A stretch of 64,000 bases of DNA from Minwuia sp. (lineage in GTDB: Bacteria > Pseudomonadota > Alphaproteobacteria > Minwuiales > Minwuiaceae), in NCBI GenBank assembly GCA_029210175.1, contig JARGPL010000003.1, forward strand, positions 1 through 64,000, written 5' to 3'. Positions 8,517 through 16,633 of the stretch are shown here, piece by piece. The stretch's first letter is position 1. The number at the start of each line of letters is the position of its first letter. Position numbers and translations under genes: made by a program. The notes under the pieces are model-generated. The model saw nothing but the letters and a program-made list of their open reading frames with translations, was not told where the DNA came from and did not search any database.

Positions 8517-9141
8517 TACTGGGGACTGGCTAGCGCAATTCCGAACGCTTGAGGAGCGGATGGCGGATGCCGTCGAAGCCGCGTGGCCTGTTTGTATCGC
8601 GCCGCTTCAGCTCAAGAAGGGCTGTATGACCCATGAAGACCACATCACTAATCATCTGGTTGAAGCCCTCATCCGAACAAAAGGGGTCCCAGGGCGAATT
8701 ATTCCACAACATAGCCTTCTCACAGTCGCGGCCGACAAGACTGTTACGCTATCCAGCTATATCGATTTCGTTTTGACCATTGGCGATGACGAGGATGCCT
8801 ATCTGGCATGCGAGTGCAAACGTCTCAACGTGCCTTACAAGTCGGGTACGAGGGGGCTCGTGGGTGAATATGTCGACGACGGCCTAATGCGCTTTATCTC
8901 CGGTCAATACTCAAACGGCCTCCCTCTGGCGATGATGCTCGGCTATGTAATGAATGCCCACACTGACCGCGCGCGTCGTGGATTGCGTCGAGCGATGACG
9001 GTTCGCGCATCGGCAGTCCGGCTTAAATCCGAGAGGGACGCACCCGTTGTCGATGGTCGCCCCCTTCGGTTCTTTACGACCCATATCTGCGCATCCGGCC
9101 AAGACATCGAAATCGCCCATACGTTGCTGGGTTGGCCATAA
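8494..9141 (+). CDS. Putative PD-(D/E)XK-type nuclease partner of the methyltransferase
   Basis: A 215-residue protein whose start (ATG 8494, or 8503) lies inside the end of the methyltransferase gene, implying coupled translation. The central segment SSYIDFVLTIGDDEDAYLACECKRLN contains a D followed by ExK (ECK), the arrangement of PD-(D/E)XK nucleases. I do not recognise the family beyond that. Its fixed place behind an Eco57I-like methylase suggests the restriction half of a two-gene system. It could also be a specificity or accessory subunit. Confidence 0.6.
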   Translation: MPKMLAGDTGDWLAQFRTLEERMADAVEAAWPVCIAPLQLKKGCMTHEDHITNHLVEALIRTKGVPGRIIPQHSLLTVAADKTVTLSSYIDFVLTIGDDEDAYLACECKRLNVPYKSGTRGLVGEYVDDGLMRFISGQYSNGLPLAMMLGYVMNAHTDRARRGLRRAMTVRASAVRLKSERDAPVVDGRPLRFFTTHICASGQDIEIAHTLLGWP

Positions 9142-9300
9142 AGTGATTGCTCAAAGTACTTTTCGGGCCACAATCGAGTGCATATAGATCGTCGATGAGT
9201 CACGATTTGTTGTAGGAAGATTTGACGTAGGCTGGAACGAGGGAACGAGTCGCTTCATCACAAAATAGACCCATGCTCTTGTATCTGGCCGTAAGTAAGA

Positions 9301-9329
9301 GTTTTCGCGAAAACGGCGCATCATGCGCC
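9301..9329 (-). terminator. Two adjacent palindromes between convergent genes
   Basis: GTTTTCGCGAAAAC (9301-9314) is a perfect palindrome and is followed directly by GGCGCATCATGCGCC (9315-9329), a perfect 7-bp inverted repeat with a one-base centre. Read on the minus strand the second hairpin is followed by GTTTTCG, a weak T-run. It spans the stop codon of the DUF2493 gene and could terminate both convergent units. Confidence 0.4.
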
Positions 9330-10265
9330 GCCCTCGCATTGCCAGACCTTAATGCCCATCTTGCGGGCTTTATCGGCGAGGTTTTGGCTGATGCCGGATC
9401 CCGGAAAAGCGATGACGCCGATGGGTAGCGCGTCGAGCATTGCGTCGTTGCGCTTGAAGGGGGCGGCGTTCTTAAAGCGGGTCCAGTCGGGCTTGAAGAC
9501 GATCTGCGGAACTTTGCGATTATCGGCCCAGCAGGCAGCGATTTTCTCGGCGCCCTTCGGCGATCCGCCATGGATCAGTACCATGTCGGAATGCTTGGCG
9601 TGGGCCTTGTCGAGGGCGTCCCAGATGCGGGCGTGGTCGTTGCAATCCATGCCGCCGGTGAAGGCGATGCGCGGGCCGGTGGGCAGCAGCGGCTCAATCT
9701 CGGCCTTGCGTTTGGCGGCGATAAAATCGCGGCTGTCGATCATGCTCGCCGTCATCGTCTGGCGATTGGCCATCGAGCCGGAACGCGGTTTCCAGGCGGA
9801 GAAGGTGTATTTCTCGAACCATGATGCGCCTATTTCACGGAAGGCTTCGAACGCGTTACGACGCTCGATGATCGAGATGCCCTGCGCGGTCATTCGTTCC
9901 AGTTCGACGGATTTGACCTCCGAGCCGTCCTGTTCACGCTGCATCCGGCGCTGCGCCTGTTCGTTGTCGTCGAGCGCACGGTCGAGATTGGCGATCTTGC
10001 GGTGGAAGATGTTGACGAGGTTCCAGAGCACATCATCGAGATCGTCTTCCAGCCGCGTGTCGGCCATCAGGGCAGTGAGGGATTCGAATGCGTTTTCAAT
10101 CTCCTGTTCGGCGCGGGCGGCTTCGGGCAGCGGGCGCGGATCGGGCTCGTCGCCATGGGGGCGATAGCCATACATCTGCAACTCATCGAGCAGATGGGCG
10201 GTTGGCGATGATGTGTGATGCGGCTCGTCGTCGAAGGGTTCGAGGAAGGGGTTATGAAGCGTCAT
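9321..10265 (-). CDS. DUF2493 domain-containing protein (SLOG-like)
   Basis: A 314-residue protein starting MTLHNPFLEPFDDEPHH. Residues about 60-190 are helical and charged; the C-terminal part RIAFTGGMDCNDHARIWDAL, then VLIHGGSPKGAE and IAFPGSG is the DUF2493/YpsA-related Rossmann-like SLOG fold, which binds nucleotides or nucleotide derivatives. It is common on plasmids and integrative elements, with no proven function. The ATG at 10265 has a GGGAGA site upstream. Confidence 0.88.
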   Translation of the reverse strand: MTLHNPFLEPFDDEPHHTSSPTAHLLDELQMYGYRPHGDEPDPRPLPEAARAEQEIENAFESLTALMADTRLEDDLDDVLWNLVNIFHRKIANLDRALDDNEQAQRRMQREQDGSEVKSVELERMTAQGISIIERRNAFEAFREIGASWFEKYTFSAWKPRSGSMANRQTMTASMIDSRDFIAAKRKAEIEPLLPTGPRIAFTGGMDCNDHARIWDALDKAHAKHSDMVLIHGGSPKGAEKIAACWADNRKVPQIVFKPDWTRFKNAAPFKRNDAMLDALPIGVIAFPGSGISQNLADKARKMGIKVWQCEGGA

Positions 10266-10287
10266 GGCGGGGTCTCCCGTTTTGCGA

Positions 10288-10306
10288 GGCCGCGCCACCC
10301 GCGGCC
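10288..10306 (-). promoter_or_regulatory. Leader stem-loop of the DUF2493 gene
   Basis: GGCCGCG and CGCGGCC form a perfect 7-bp stem with a CCACC loop. An outer pairing (CCCG/CGGG and TTTGCG/CGCAAA, 10276-10341) encloses it. It lies in front of the GGGAGA ribosome binding site of the DUF2493 gene. Confidence 0.5.
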
Positions 10307-10503
10307 TTTCCGGGGATCGTCCGCCAGCGCCGCAAAGCGGGTTTGCACCCTTCAGGGCCGCAACGCAGTGGAGGACGGCGCAGCCGTTGCAAAGCCGATT
10401 GGCGCTGGCAGATACCCCTTTTGGAAAGGCCGTGGCGCGGCCCCTTTGCAAACGGTGAGACCTGCCGTGTGCGCACTCCTTTCAGCGACCCGATGGCGGA
10501 CCA

Positions 10504-11496
10504 TCACGCGCATTGCCGCCCATCGCGGACGAGGAAACGATGCCGATCATCCGAGGCGAGTTGTTCCCCGATCCAGCCTCGCAGACGATCCGGGCCGAGG
10601 GTAAGGAGGTCGGCGTTGAAGTCCTCCGCTCTCGGGACAAGCGGACGGATATCGATCTCGGTGGCTCTGGATCGCAGCTTTTCCAGCGCAAACCGCCCGG
10701 CCTGATCATTATCGCGCGCAACATAGAGCCGGCGGAGTTTCGGCGGCCAGATCAGGGCGGCGAGATGGGCGGCCGAGAGCGCGGCAATGACCCGCATGGC
10801 GGGCATGACCATCTTGAGCGCCAGGGCGGTCTCCAAGCCTTCCGCCGCGATCATGGTGTCGGTGACGGCGCCAAAGCGCACCCCGTTCCCGGTAAGATGC
10901 CCCAGCGCGCGGCGCGGCTGATCGACGGGAGCTTTACCGCCATCCGGTGAAAGCCATGTGCGATGCACACCGGTCACGTTGCCTTTGCCATCGGTGACGG
11001 CGGCAATCAGCGCGGGCCAAATCTGGCGACCCTCCGGCGCACGATAATAGCATCGCGGATGAAACCGCAGGGCGGAAGCATCCGCTGGCAGAGCTATGCC
11101 GCGCTGCCGGAGATAGGCTTCCGCCAACGTGCCCCGGATCGAACCCGACGCGGCATAGAGCCGCCGCGCCGCTTCCGAAGTGCCCGGCGGCGCGGGAGCA
11201 GGCCGCTGCATTGGCAGACGCAGGAATGCCCGCGCCTCGTCACAAGCGGTACGGAAGTCAAGGTTGCGATTGGCGGCAATGAGGTCGAGCAGATCGCCAT
11301 GTTCTGACGTTGCAGAATCGCACCACTTACCGGCGCGATCACCGAAAAGCTGGACATAGAGGCTGCCTCCCGGCGTTCCATGCACATCGCCGCAGAGCCA
11401 GTATCGGCCTTGACGGCGACCTTTGGGCAGATAGGTTCGGCACACGGCCTCGGCATTTTGCCCGAGACCGCGCGCCAGATCGGAAGCGCTGGACAT
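10504..11496 (-). CDS. Toprim domain-containing primase-like protein
   Basis: A 330-residue protein. The N-terminal third (CRTYLPKGRRQGRYWLCGD) resembles the zinc-binding region of plasmid and phage primase-like proteins. The Toprim domain shows the glutamate in MIAAEGLETALAL and the acidic cluster VARDNDQAGRFAL. Such proteins probably make primers or act in replication restart of the transferred strand. It follows the strawberry-notch gene with a three-base gap, so the two form an operon. Confidence 0.85.
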   Translation of the reverse strand: MSSASDLARGLGQNAEAVCRTYLPKGRRQGRYWLCGDVHGTPGGSLYVQLFGDRAGKWCDSATSEHGDLLDLIAANRNLDFRTACDEARAFLRLPMQRPAPAPPGTSEAARRLYAASGSIRGTLAEAYLRQRGIALPADASALRFHPRCYYRAPEGRQIWPALIAAVTDGKGNVTGVHRTWLSPDGGKAPVDQPRRALGHLTGNGVRFGAVTDTMIAAEGLETALALKMVMPAMRVIAALSAAHLAALIWPPKLRRLYVARDNDQAGRFALEKLRSRATEIDIRPLVPRAEDFNADLLTLGPDRLRGWIGEQLASDDRHRFLVRDGRQCA

Positions 11497-11499
11497 GGC

Positions 11500-14400
11500 T
11501 CATCCCCTCTCCGCGATCTGGGTCAGCGCCCAGCGGTCGAGCAGGCTTTCGAAAATCATTTGCCCCCGATCACCGACCGGCACGAACACCCGCAGCTTCC
11601 AATTGATGATCTCCGACATCAGCCCGCGCGCCTTCAGCGCCTCGACCAAGCCAGAGGTGAAGCCGCTCAGCTCAACGCGGTTCTCATTCATCACCCGCAC
11701 GCGGCGCAGTGACAGGCCATCGGCGAGATGGGCCGTGACCTTGCCGTCCATGATGAGCCCCCAGGCGTCGGTGTTTGAGATTTTTGGCGCGTCGATGCCG
11801 AGATTGCGGCAGACGGCCTCCATCTCGATTTGCGAGAGCATGCGCCCGATCACTCGCTCGCCCCCGGATACTGGCCCTTGGCCAGTTCCGGGGCAGGCGC
11901 TATCGGTCTGAAGCCGATAAACACGGGCGTTGCTTTCGGGCAGACGCCGCCAGATCGGCAATAACAATCCCGTCACCAGATGGAAGGTGCTGGTCGAAAA
12001 CTCCGGAATGTCGACGACTTCCTTCTGCCAAGCGGCGGTGAACTCGGCTTCCTCCGTCTCCTTCCAATGCGTGGTTGCGAAACCCTCGACACTCATGATG
12101 TCGCGCTGCATCGGGCGAATGAGCCGCACGCGCCGCTGCATGCTGCCATCATCAAGCATCAGGCTGGTGGCGGACGTTCGGACCGCCGCGCGATGTGAAC
12201 GCTCATTGATCAAGAGCTTGCCATCGCGGACCGCCAGCGCCTGATCCGCCGTCATCGGACGATTACGATCCTTGCGCTGGATCGTGAAGATGCGGGTTTC
12301 GGCACCGCTGTCATGTTTCCAGACGGTGCGACGGTCGGTGACAATCAGGCTCTCGGCGCGGATGGTTTCCAGTCCTGCGTCGTGCACGCCCGCCGCAATC
12401 GCCGCCTCGATGCGCGCGCTCAAGAGTTCCTCAAACGCCGCGAACAGGCTGTTCTGCATGGCGATGGGCAGCGCCAGCAGCCGATTGAGGAAGGTGGTGA
12501 TCGGCGGCAGGTCCTCCTTCAGCGTGCCGCCTTCAAAGGTCAGCGACAGGCCGGTGGCTTCCTCAAAGCGCTGGAGCGAACAGCCCTGAATACCGCCCTG
12601 TGCCAACAACATATAGAATTGCCGCAAAGCCGCGCGGGCCTGATCACCCTCAAGGTTATCTTCGGTGCGGAAGAGGCCTTGCCCGCCGGTCTGACGTTGT
12701 CCGCGCGTGATGGCGCCCAAAGTATCCAAGCGGCGGGCGATAGTGGAGAGGAAGCGCTTTTCCGCTTTCACATCGGTGGCGATGGGGCGAAAGAGCGGCG
12801 GTTGCGCCTGATTGGTGCGGTTGGAGCGGCCCAGGCCCTGAATGGCGGCATCGGCCTTCCATCCGGCTTCCAGGAGATAATGCACACGCAAGCGCTGGTT
12901 CTTCGCGCCTCGGTCGGCGTGGTAGCTGCGCCCGGTGCCGCCGGCGTCGGAGAAGATGAGAATACGTTTGTCGTCATCCATGAAGGCTTGCGTTTCCGAC
13001 AAATTCGCCGATGGTGTGCGGTTTTCGACGCATAGGCGCTCGCCCTTGCGCACAATACGCCGCGAACGCCCCGTCACCTCGGCGACCTCATCCGTCCCGA
13101 AATGCTGGATGATCTGGTCGAGGGCACCCGGCACCGGATCGAGGGTCGCGAGTTGCTCGATCATGCGATCACGGGCCGCCAACGCCGTCTTGCATTGGAT
13201 GGGGTTGCCCTCGGCGTCGAAAGCCGGGCGCGAGCGCAGATTGCCTTCATCATCCGAATAAGTCTCGAATAGCTGCGTCGGGAAGGAATGCTGCAAGTAC
13301 GAGCCAACAACTTCGCGGGGCGACAGGTCGATGGTCAGGTCATGCCATTCCTCGGCGGGGATGTCGGCGAGCTTGCGCTCCATCACCGCTTCGCCGGTAG
13401 AGACAAGCTGGATCACTGGCGCATGGCCATCGGCGATGTCGCGCTCGACGCTTTTGATCAGCGTTACGACCTTCATGCCGGTGATCAGGCCATTGAAGAA
13501 GCGCTGCTTCGCGCCTTCGAAGGCCGATTTTGCTGCCGCCCTGGCCTGGCCGTTGCGGGTTTGGTTCTGGCAGGTGACGTTGGTGGCTTCCAGCGCCTCG
13601 TTGAGATTGTTGTGAATGACCTGAAACGCGGCGGCATAAGCATCATAAATGGCGATCTGCTCCGGCGTCAGAGCGTGTTCGACGATCTCGACCTCCACAC
13701 CGTCATAGGAAAGTGAGCGCGCCGTATAGAGGCCAAGCGCTTTGACATCGCGCGACATGACTTCCATAGCCGCAACACCGCCCGCCTCGACGGCCTGCAC
13801 GAACTCGCCACGGTTGGCGAAGGGGAAATCCTCGCCGCCCCACAGGCCGAGCCGTTCAGCATAGGCAAGATTGCGCACGTCGGTCGCGCCGGTCGCCGAC
13901 ACATAGACCACGCGGGCATCCGGCACAGCGCGCTGCAATCGCAGCCCGGCGCGGCCCTGCTGCGAGGGCGCGACATCGCCACGCTCGCCCTTGCCGCCGG
14001 CGGCATTGGCCATGGCATGGGCTTCGTCGAAAATGATCACCCCATTGAAGTCACTACCAAGCCATTCGATCACCTGCTGCAAGCGGGAGGCTTTTCCTTC
14101 GCGTTCGGCGGAGCGCAAAGTGGCATAGGTGACGAACAGGATGCCTTCCGACAGGCGGATCGGCGTGCCCTGCTTGAAGCGCGACAAAGGCTGGACCAGT
14201 AGCTTTTCCATGCCGAGCGCCGACCAGTCGCGCTGTGCGTCTTCCAAGAGCTTGTCGGACCGGCTGAGCCAGACCGCCTTGCGGCGGCCCTTGATCCAGT
14301 TGTCGAGGATGATGCCCGCGACTTGCCGCCCCTTGCCGCAACCGGTGCCATCGCCAAGGAACCAGCCGCGCCGGAAGCGTACGGCATTCTCGGCATCGTC

Positions 14401-15807
14401 AGCGGCGGCATGAATATTGTCGAACGTATCGTCGAGCGTCCATAATCCGGCGAGATGCCTGGCATGCGCTTCACCGGCATAGATCACGCTTTCGAGCTGG
14501 GCGTCGGAAAGAATGCCACTCTTTATAATATGGGCGGGCAAGCGCGGACGGTAGGAGGGCTGCGGCGGCGCCACCGAGGCCATAGCGGCGGACTGCACCA
14601 GCTTGGTCGGGTGCGGCTGCGCGCCTTCGATACGGATTGATTGCAGCGCATAGCCCTCATAGAGCGTGTCGGCGAGATCGGCGCCTTCGCTGGCTTTCCA
14701 TTCGGTCGGCTCATAGGCAATCTCAGTGGCGTCGGGAGCGGAAGATATCGTCGTCGGCCTGGGCGCAGTCGGAACGGAGCGGATCGTTACAAGGGGCTTC
14801 GCCGCCACGCCAAGACCGATTTCGCCCTCCACCTTCATGCGCGGCGGCACATGCTCGATGACATTGGCGAGCAGTTCGGCAGCGCTTTGCGCAGTCGGCA
14901 TGATCGGAGAGGCGCCAGTATCCGGAACCTTGTCGATCACGGTGAGGCGCGTCTCGAACGTCGTGCCATGCTTGGCATAGGCACTGCCATCGATGACGCA
15001 GGAAAAGCGAATTGCGCCGTTCAGTCGCTCATAGGGGAAATTATGGCCGGTGATCGTCACCAGCCGCCCGCCATCCGGCAAACGCGCCAGAGCCGAACGC
15101 ACATGATGAAAATCGGCATCAGACACGCGCCCCTGCACGTGGAGCGCGGCGGAGAAAGGTGGGTTCATGATGACAACCGACGGCGAGACATCGTCCGTCA
15201 ACCGATCATCAATGCTGGCCGCGTCATGGGTGGAGGTGACGGCGTCGGGAAACAGCCGCCGCAATAACGCCACGCGCGTCTCGGCGATCTCGTTGAGCGC
15301 CAGACGGGCGCCCATGATCTCGGCGAAAATGGCCATTAGGCCGGTCCCGGCAGACGGCTCCAGCACCACGTCATCGGGCGTGATGCCGGCAGCGATGGCC
15401 ACCACCAGCGCCAGGGGCGCCGGGGTCGAGAATTGTTGCAGAACCTGAGATTCTTCCGACCGGCGCGTATGGGTGGGGAGCAGCCCAGCGATGCGGCTGA
15501 TCATCGATAGAAGTGCTGTGGGCGATGCCGCCTTTTCCTGCATGGCGCGGCCATATTTGCGCAGAAACAGCACCTGCGCCGCCTCGCAAGCTTCATAGGC
15601 GTCTTTCCAGGACCAGAAGCCCTCGGCGTCCGAGCCACCGAAAGATTCCTCCATCGCCTGACGCAGGATGCGGGTTTCAATGGTGGTGCCGCGCTCCAGA
15701 CCGGCAAGGATGCGGTTGGCGGCGGTGAAGATGCAGCTTGCAGTATTCTCAGGCGTGCGGAATGGCGCGGCAGTTTGCGCCGCCGCTGCGGGTAGAGCAT
15801 AATTCAT
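11500..15807 (-). CDS. Methyltransferase/strawberry-notch helicase fusion protein
   Basis: This very large protein (1435 residues) has two parts. The first is a SAM methyltransferase: motif I VLEPSAGTGLMAIFAE near 147 and the N6-adenine-type motif MNPPFSAAL near 211. The second is a superfamily 2 helicase of the strawberry-notch class: GDGTGCGKGRQVAG near 484 as Walker A, IIFDEAHAMA near 590, YVSATGATDV, and C-terminally LGRSNRTNQAQPP. Homologues are widespread on alphaproteobacterial plasmids and integrative elements. Protection or processing of incoming element DNA is a reasonable guess but unproven. The leader carries a perfect 8-bp stem (15839-15874). Confidence 0.9.
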   Translation of the reverse strand: MNYALPAAAAQTAAPFRTPENTASCIFTAANRILAGLERGTTIETRILRQAMEESFGGSDAEGFWSWKDAYEACEAAQVLFLRKYGRAMQEKAASPTALLSMISRIAGLLPTHTRRSEESQVLQQFSTPAPLALVVAIAAGITPDDVVLEPSAGTGLMAIFAEIMGARLALNEIAETRVALLRRLFPDAVTSTHDAASIDDRLTDDVSPSVVIMNPPFSAALHVQGRVSDADFHHVRSALARLPDGGRLVTITGHNFPYERLNGAIRFSCVIDGSAYAKHGTTFETRLTVIDKVPDTGASPIMPTAQSAAELLANVIEHVPPRMKVEGEIGLGVAAKPLVTIRSVPTAPRPTTISSAPDATEIAYEPTEWKASEGADLADTLYEGYALQSIRIEGAQPHPTKLVQSAAMASVAPPQPSYRPRLPAHIIKSGILSDAQLESVIYAGEAHARHLAGLWTLDDTFDNIHAAADDAENAVRFRRGWFLGDGTGCGKGRQVAGIILDNWIKGRRKAVWLSRSDKLLEDAQRDWSALGMEKLLVQPLSRFKQGTPIRLSEGILFVTYATLRSAEREGKASRLQQVIEWLGSDFNGVIIFDEAHAMANAAGGKGERGDVAPSQQGRAGLRLQRAVPDARVVYVSATGATDVRNLAYAERLGLWGGEDFPFANRGEFVQAVEAGGVAAMEVMSRDVKALGLYTARSLSYDGVEVEIVEHALTPEQIAIYDAYAAAFQVIHNNLNEALEATNVTCQNQTRNGQARAAAKSAFEGAKQRFFNGLITGMKVVTLIKSVERDIADGHAPVIQLVSTGEAVMERKLADIPAEEWHDLTIDLSPREVVGSYLQHSFPTQLFETYSDDEGNLRSRPAFDAEGNPIQCKTALAARDRMIEQLATLDPVPGALDQIIQHFGTDEVAEVTGRSRRIVRKGERLCVENRTPSANLSETQAFMDDDKRILIFSDAGGTGRSYHADRGAKNQRLRVHYLLEAGWKADAAIQGLGRSNRTNQAQPPLFRPIATDVKAEKRFLSTIARRLDTLGAITRGQRQTGGQGLFRTEDNLEGDQARAALRQFYMLLAQGGIQGCSLQRFEEATGLSLTFEGGTLKEDLPPITTFLNRLLALPIAMQNSLFAAFEELLSARIEAAIAAGVHDAGLETIRAESLIVTDRRTVWKHDSGAETRIFTIQRKDRNRPMTADQALAVRDGKLLINERSHRAAVRTSATSLMLDDGSMQRRVRLIRPMQRDIMSVEGFATTHWKETEEAEFTAAWQKEVVDIPEFSTSTFHLVTGLLLPIWRRLPESNARVYRLQTDSACPGTGQGPVSGGERVIGRMLSQIEMEAVCRNLGIDAPKISNTDAWGLIMDGKVTAHLADGLSLRRVRVMNENRVELSGFTSGLVEALKARGLMSEIINWKLRVFVPVGDRGQMIFESLLDRWALTQIAERG

Positions 15808-15838
15808 GGGATGTCTCCGGGTTGAGAGTTTGAAAACC

Positions 15839-15874
15839 GAACCGGAACAGGCTTTCTCTCACCCGCTCCGGTTC
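15839..15874 (-). promoter_or_regulatory. Leader stem-loop of the strawberry-notch gene
   Basis: GAACCGGA (15839-15846) and TCCGGTTC (15867-15874) are perfect inverted arms around a 20-base purine-rich loop. A GGAGA ribosome binding site follows before the ATG at 15807. Confidence 0.5.
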
Positions 15875-15900
15875 ACCCTTCCCGGAAACTCCTCTTACTT

Positions 15901-16536
15901 TCACCCAAACCGCCCGCCGTTACAGGTGAACGTGTAGGCATTGGCAGTGATGCTTTCCTCGACCACCCCGTCGGAGTTGAGGAACTCGTATTCCGTCTCC
16001 AGCCGCGCATAGAGCCAGCGGGCAAGATCACGCATGGCATCAGTGATGATGTCCTCGGCATTGGCGGTCATCTCCGCGTCGTCGCGGCGCACATCGAATT
16101 GCATCGTGTTCTCGTGGCAATAGTGGCCGCGCTGGGTGATGATGGCGTAGAGCTGATAGAAATTGCGCCGCTGAATCGCGTTCAGACGCACGGCGATATC
16201 ATGCAATTCGGCATCCTTGGGCGCATAAGCTTTGATCCTGGCGACGCTGCCCTTGGCGTAAGTCAGCCTGCCTTCGAAGCTCGCGCCATCCCCTTGCGAC
16301 CAGAAACCTCGGAATTGAATGCAGGGCTTTTGACGTGTGCCGCCGCCCATCAGCCGGACGGGGTGGGCTTTCAGTTCGACGCCGAGGATTTTGCAGATGG
16401 TGGAAAAATCATCGTAGGTGCAATCCCACCATTCATAATCGAGGTTCCCTTCGCGATACCATTCACGGGCGCGTTCCTTGGCGGCGCCTGACAGCTCATC
16501 GAAGGTGAAGACAGTGGTTTCAATGACGGTCGGCAT
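15901..16536 (-). CDS. Conserved mobile-element protein of unknown function
   Basis: A 211-residue protein starting MPTVIETTVFTFDELSGAAK, with EWYREGNLDYEWWD shortly after. Similar N-termini occur in phage and plasmid proteins, some loosely labelled antitoxin-like; I would not assign that function. It is aromatic-rich and acidic towards the C-terminus, with no membrane segment. GGAGG five bases before the ATG fixes the start. It lies between ParB and the helicase fusion and is probably transcribed with them. Confidence 0.75.
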   Translation of the reverse strand: MPTVIETTVFTFDELSGAAKERAREWYREGNLDYEWWDCTYDDFSTICKILGVELKAHPVRLMGGGTRQKPCIQFRGFWSQGDGASFEGRLTYAKGSVARIKAYAPKDAELHDIAVRLNAIQRRNFYQLYAIITQRGHYCHENTMQFDVRRDDAEMTANAEDIITDAMRDLARWLYARLETEYEFLNSDGVVEESITANAYTFTCNGGRFG

Positions 16537-16556
16537 ATGAGCCTCCATAAATGAAA

Positions 16557-16606
16557 GGCCCGGCGCCCCGCGCGACATGGCGCGCAAAACAGGGGCAATC
16601 CGGGCC
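16557..16606 (-). promoter_or_regulatory. Strong leader stem-loop of the gene at 15901-16536
   Basis: Three nested pairings are visible: GGCCCGG/CCGGGCC (16557-16563 with 16600-16606), GCCCC/GGGGC (16565-16569 with 16592-16596) and GCGCG/CGCGC (16570-16574 with 16581-16585). This is the most stable-looking hairpin of the leader series. It sits about 20 bases before the start codon. Confidence 0.55.
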
Positions 16607-16633
16607 ATGATAGATGAGAAGTGAAGGAACCGC

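Noticed and set aside
5403-9141. Type I restriction-modification
   Set aside because: No separate specificity subunit or HsdR translocase is present; the methylase is far longer than HsdM.
15901-16536. Antitoxin assignment
   Set aside because: The similarity to loosely named phage antitoxins is only N-terminal and no toxin gene is adjacent.
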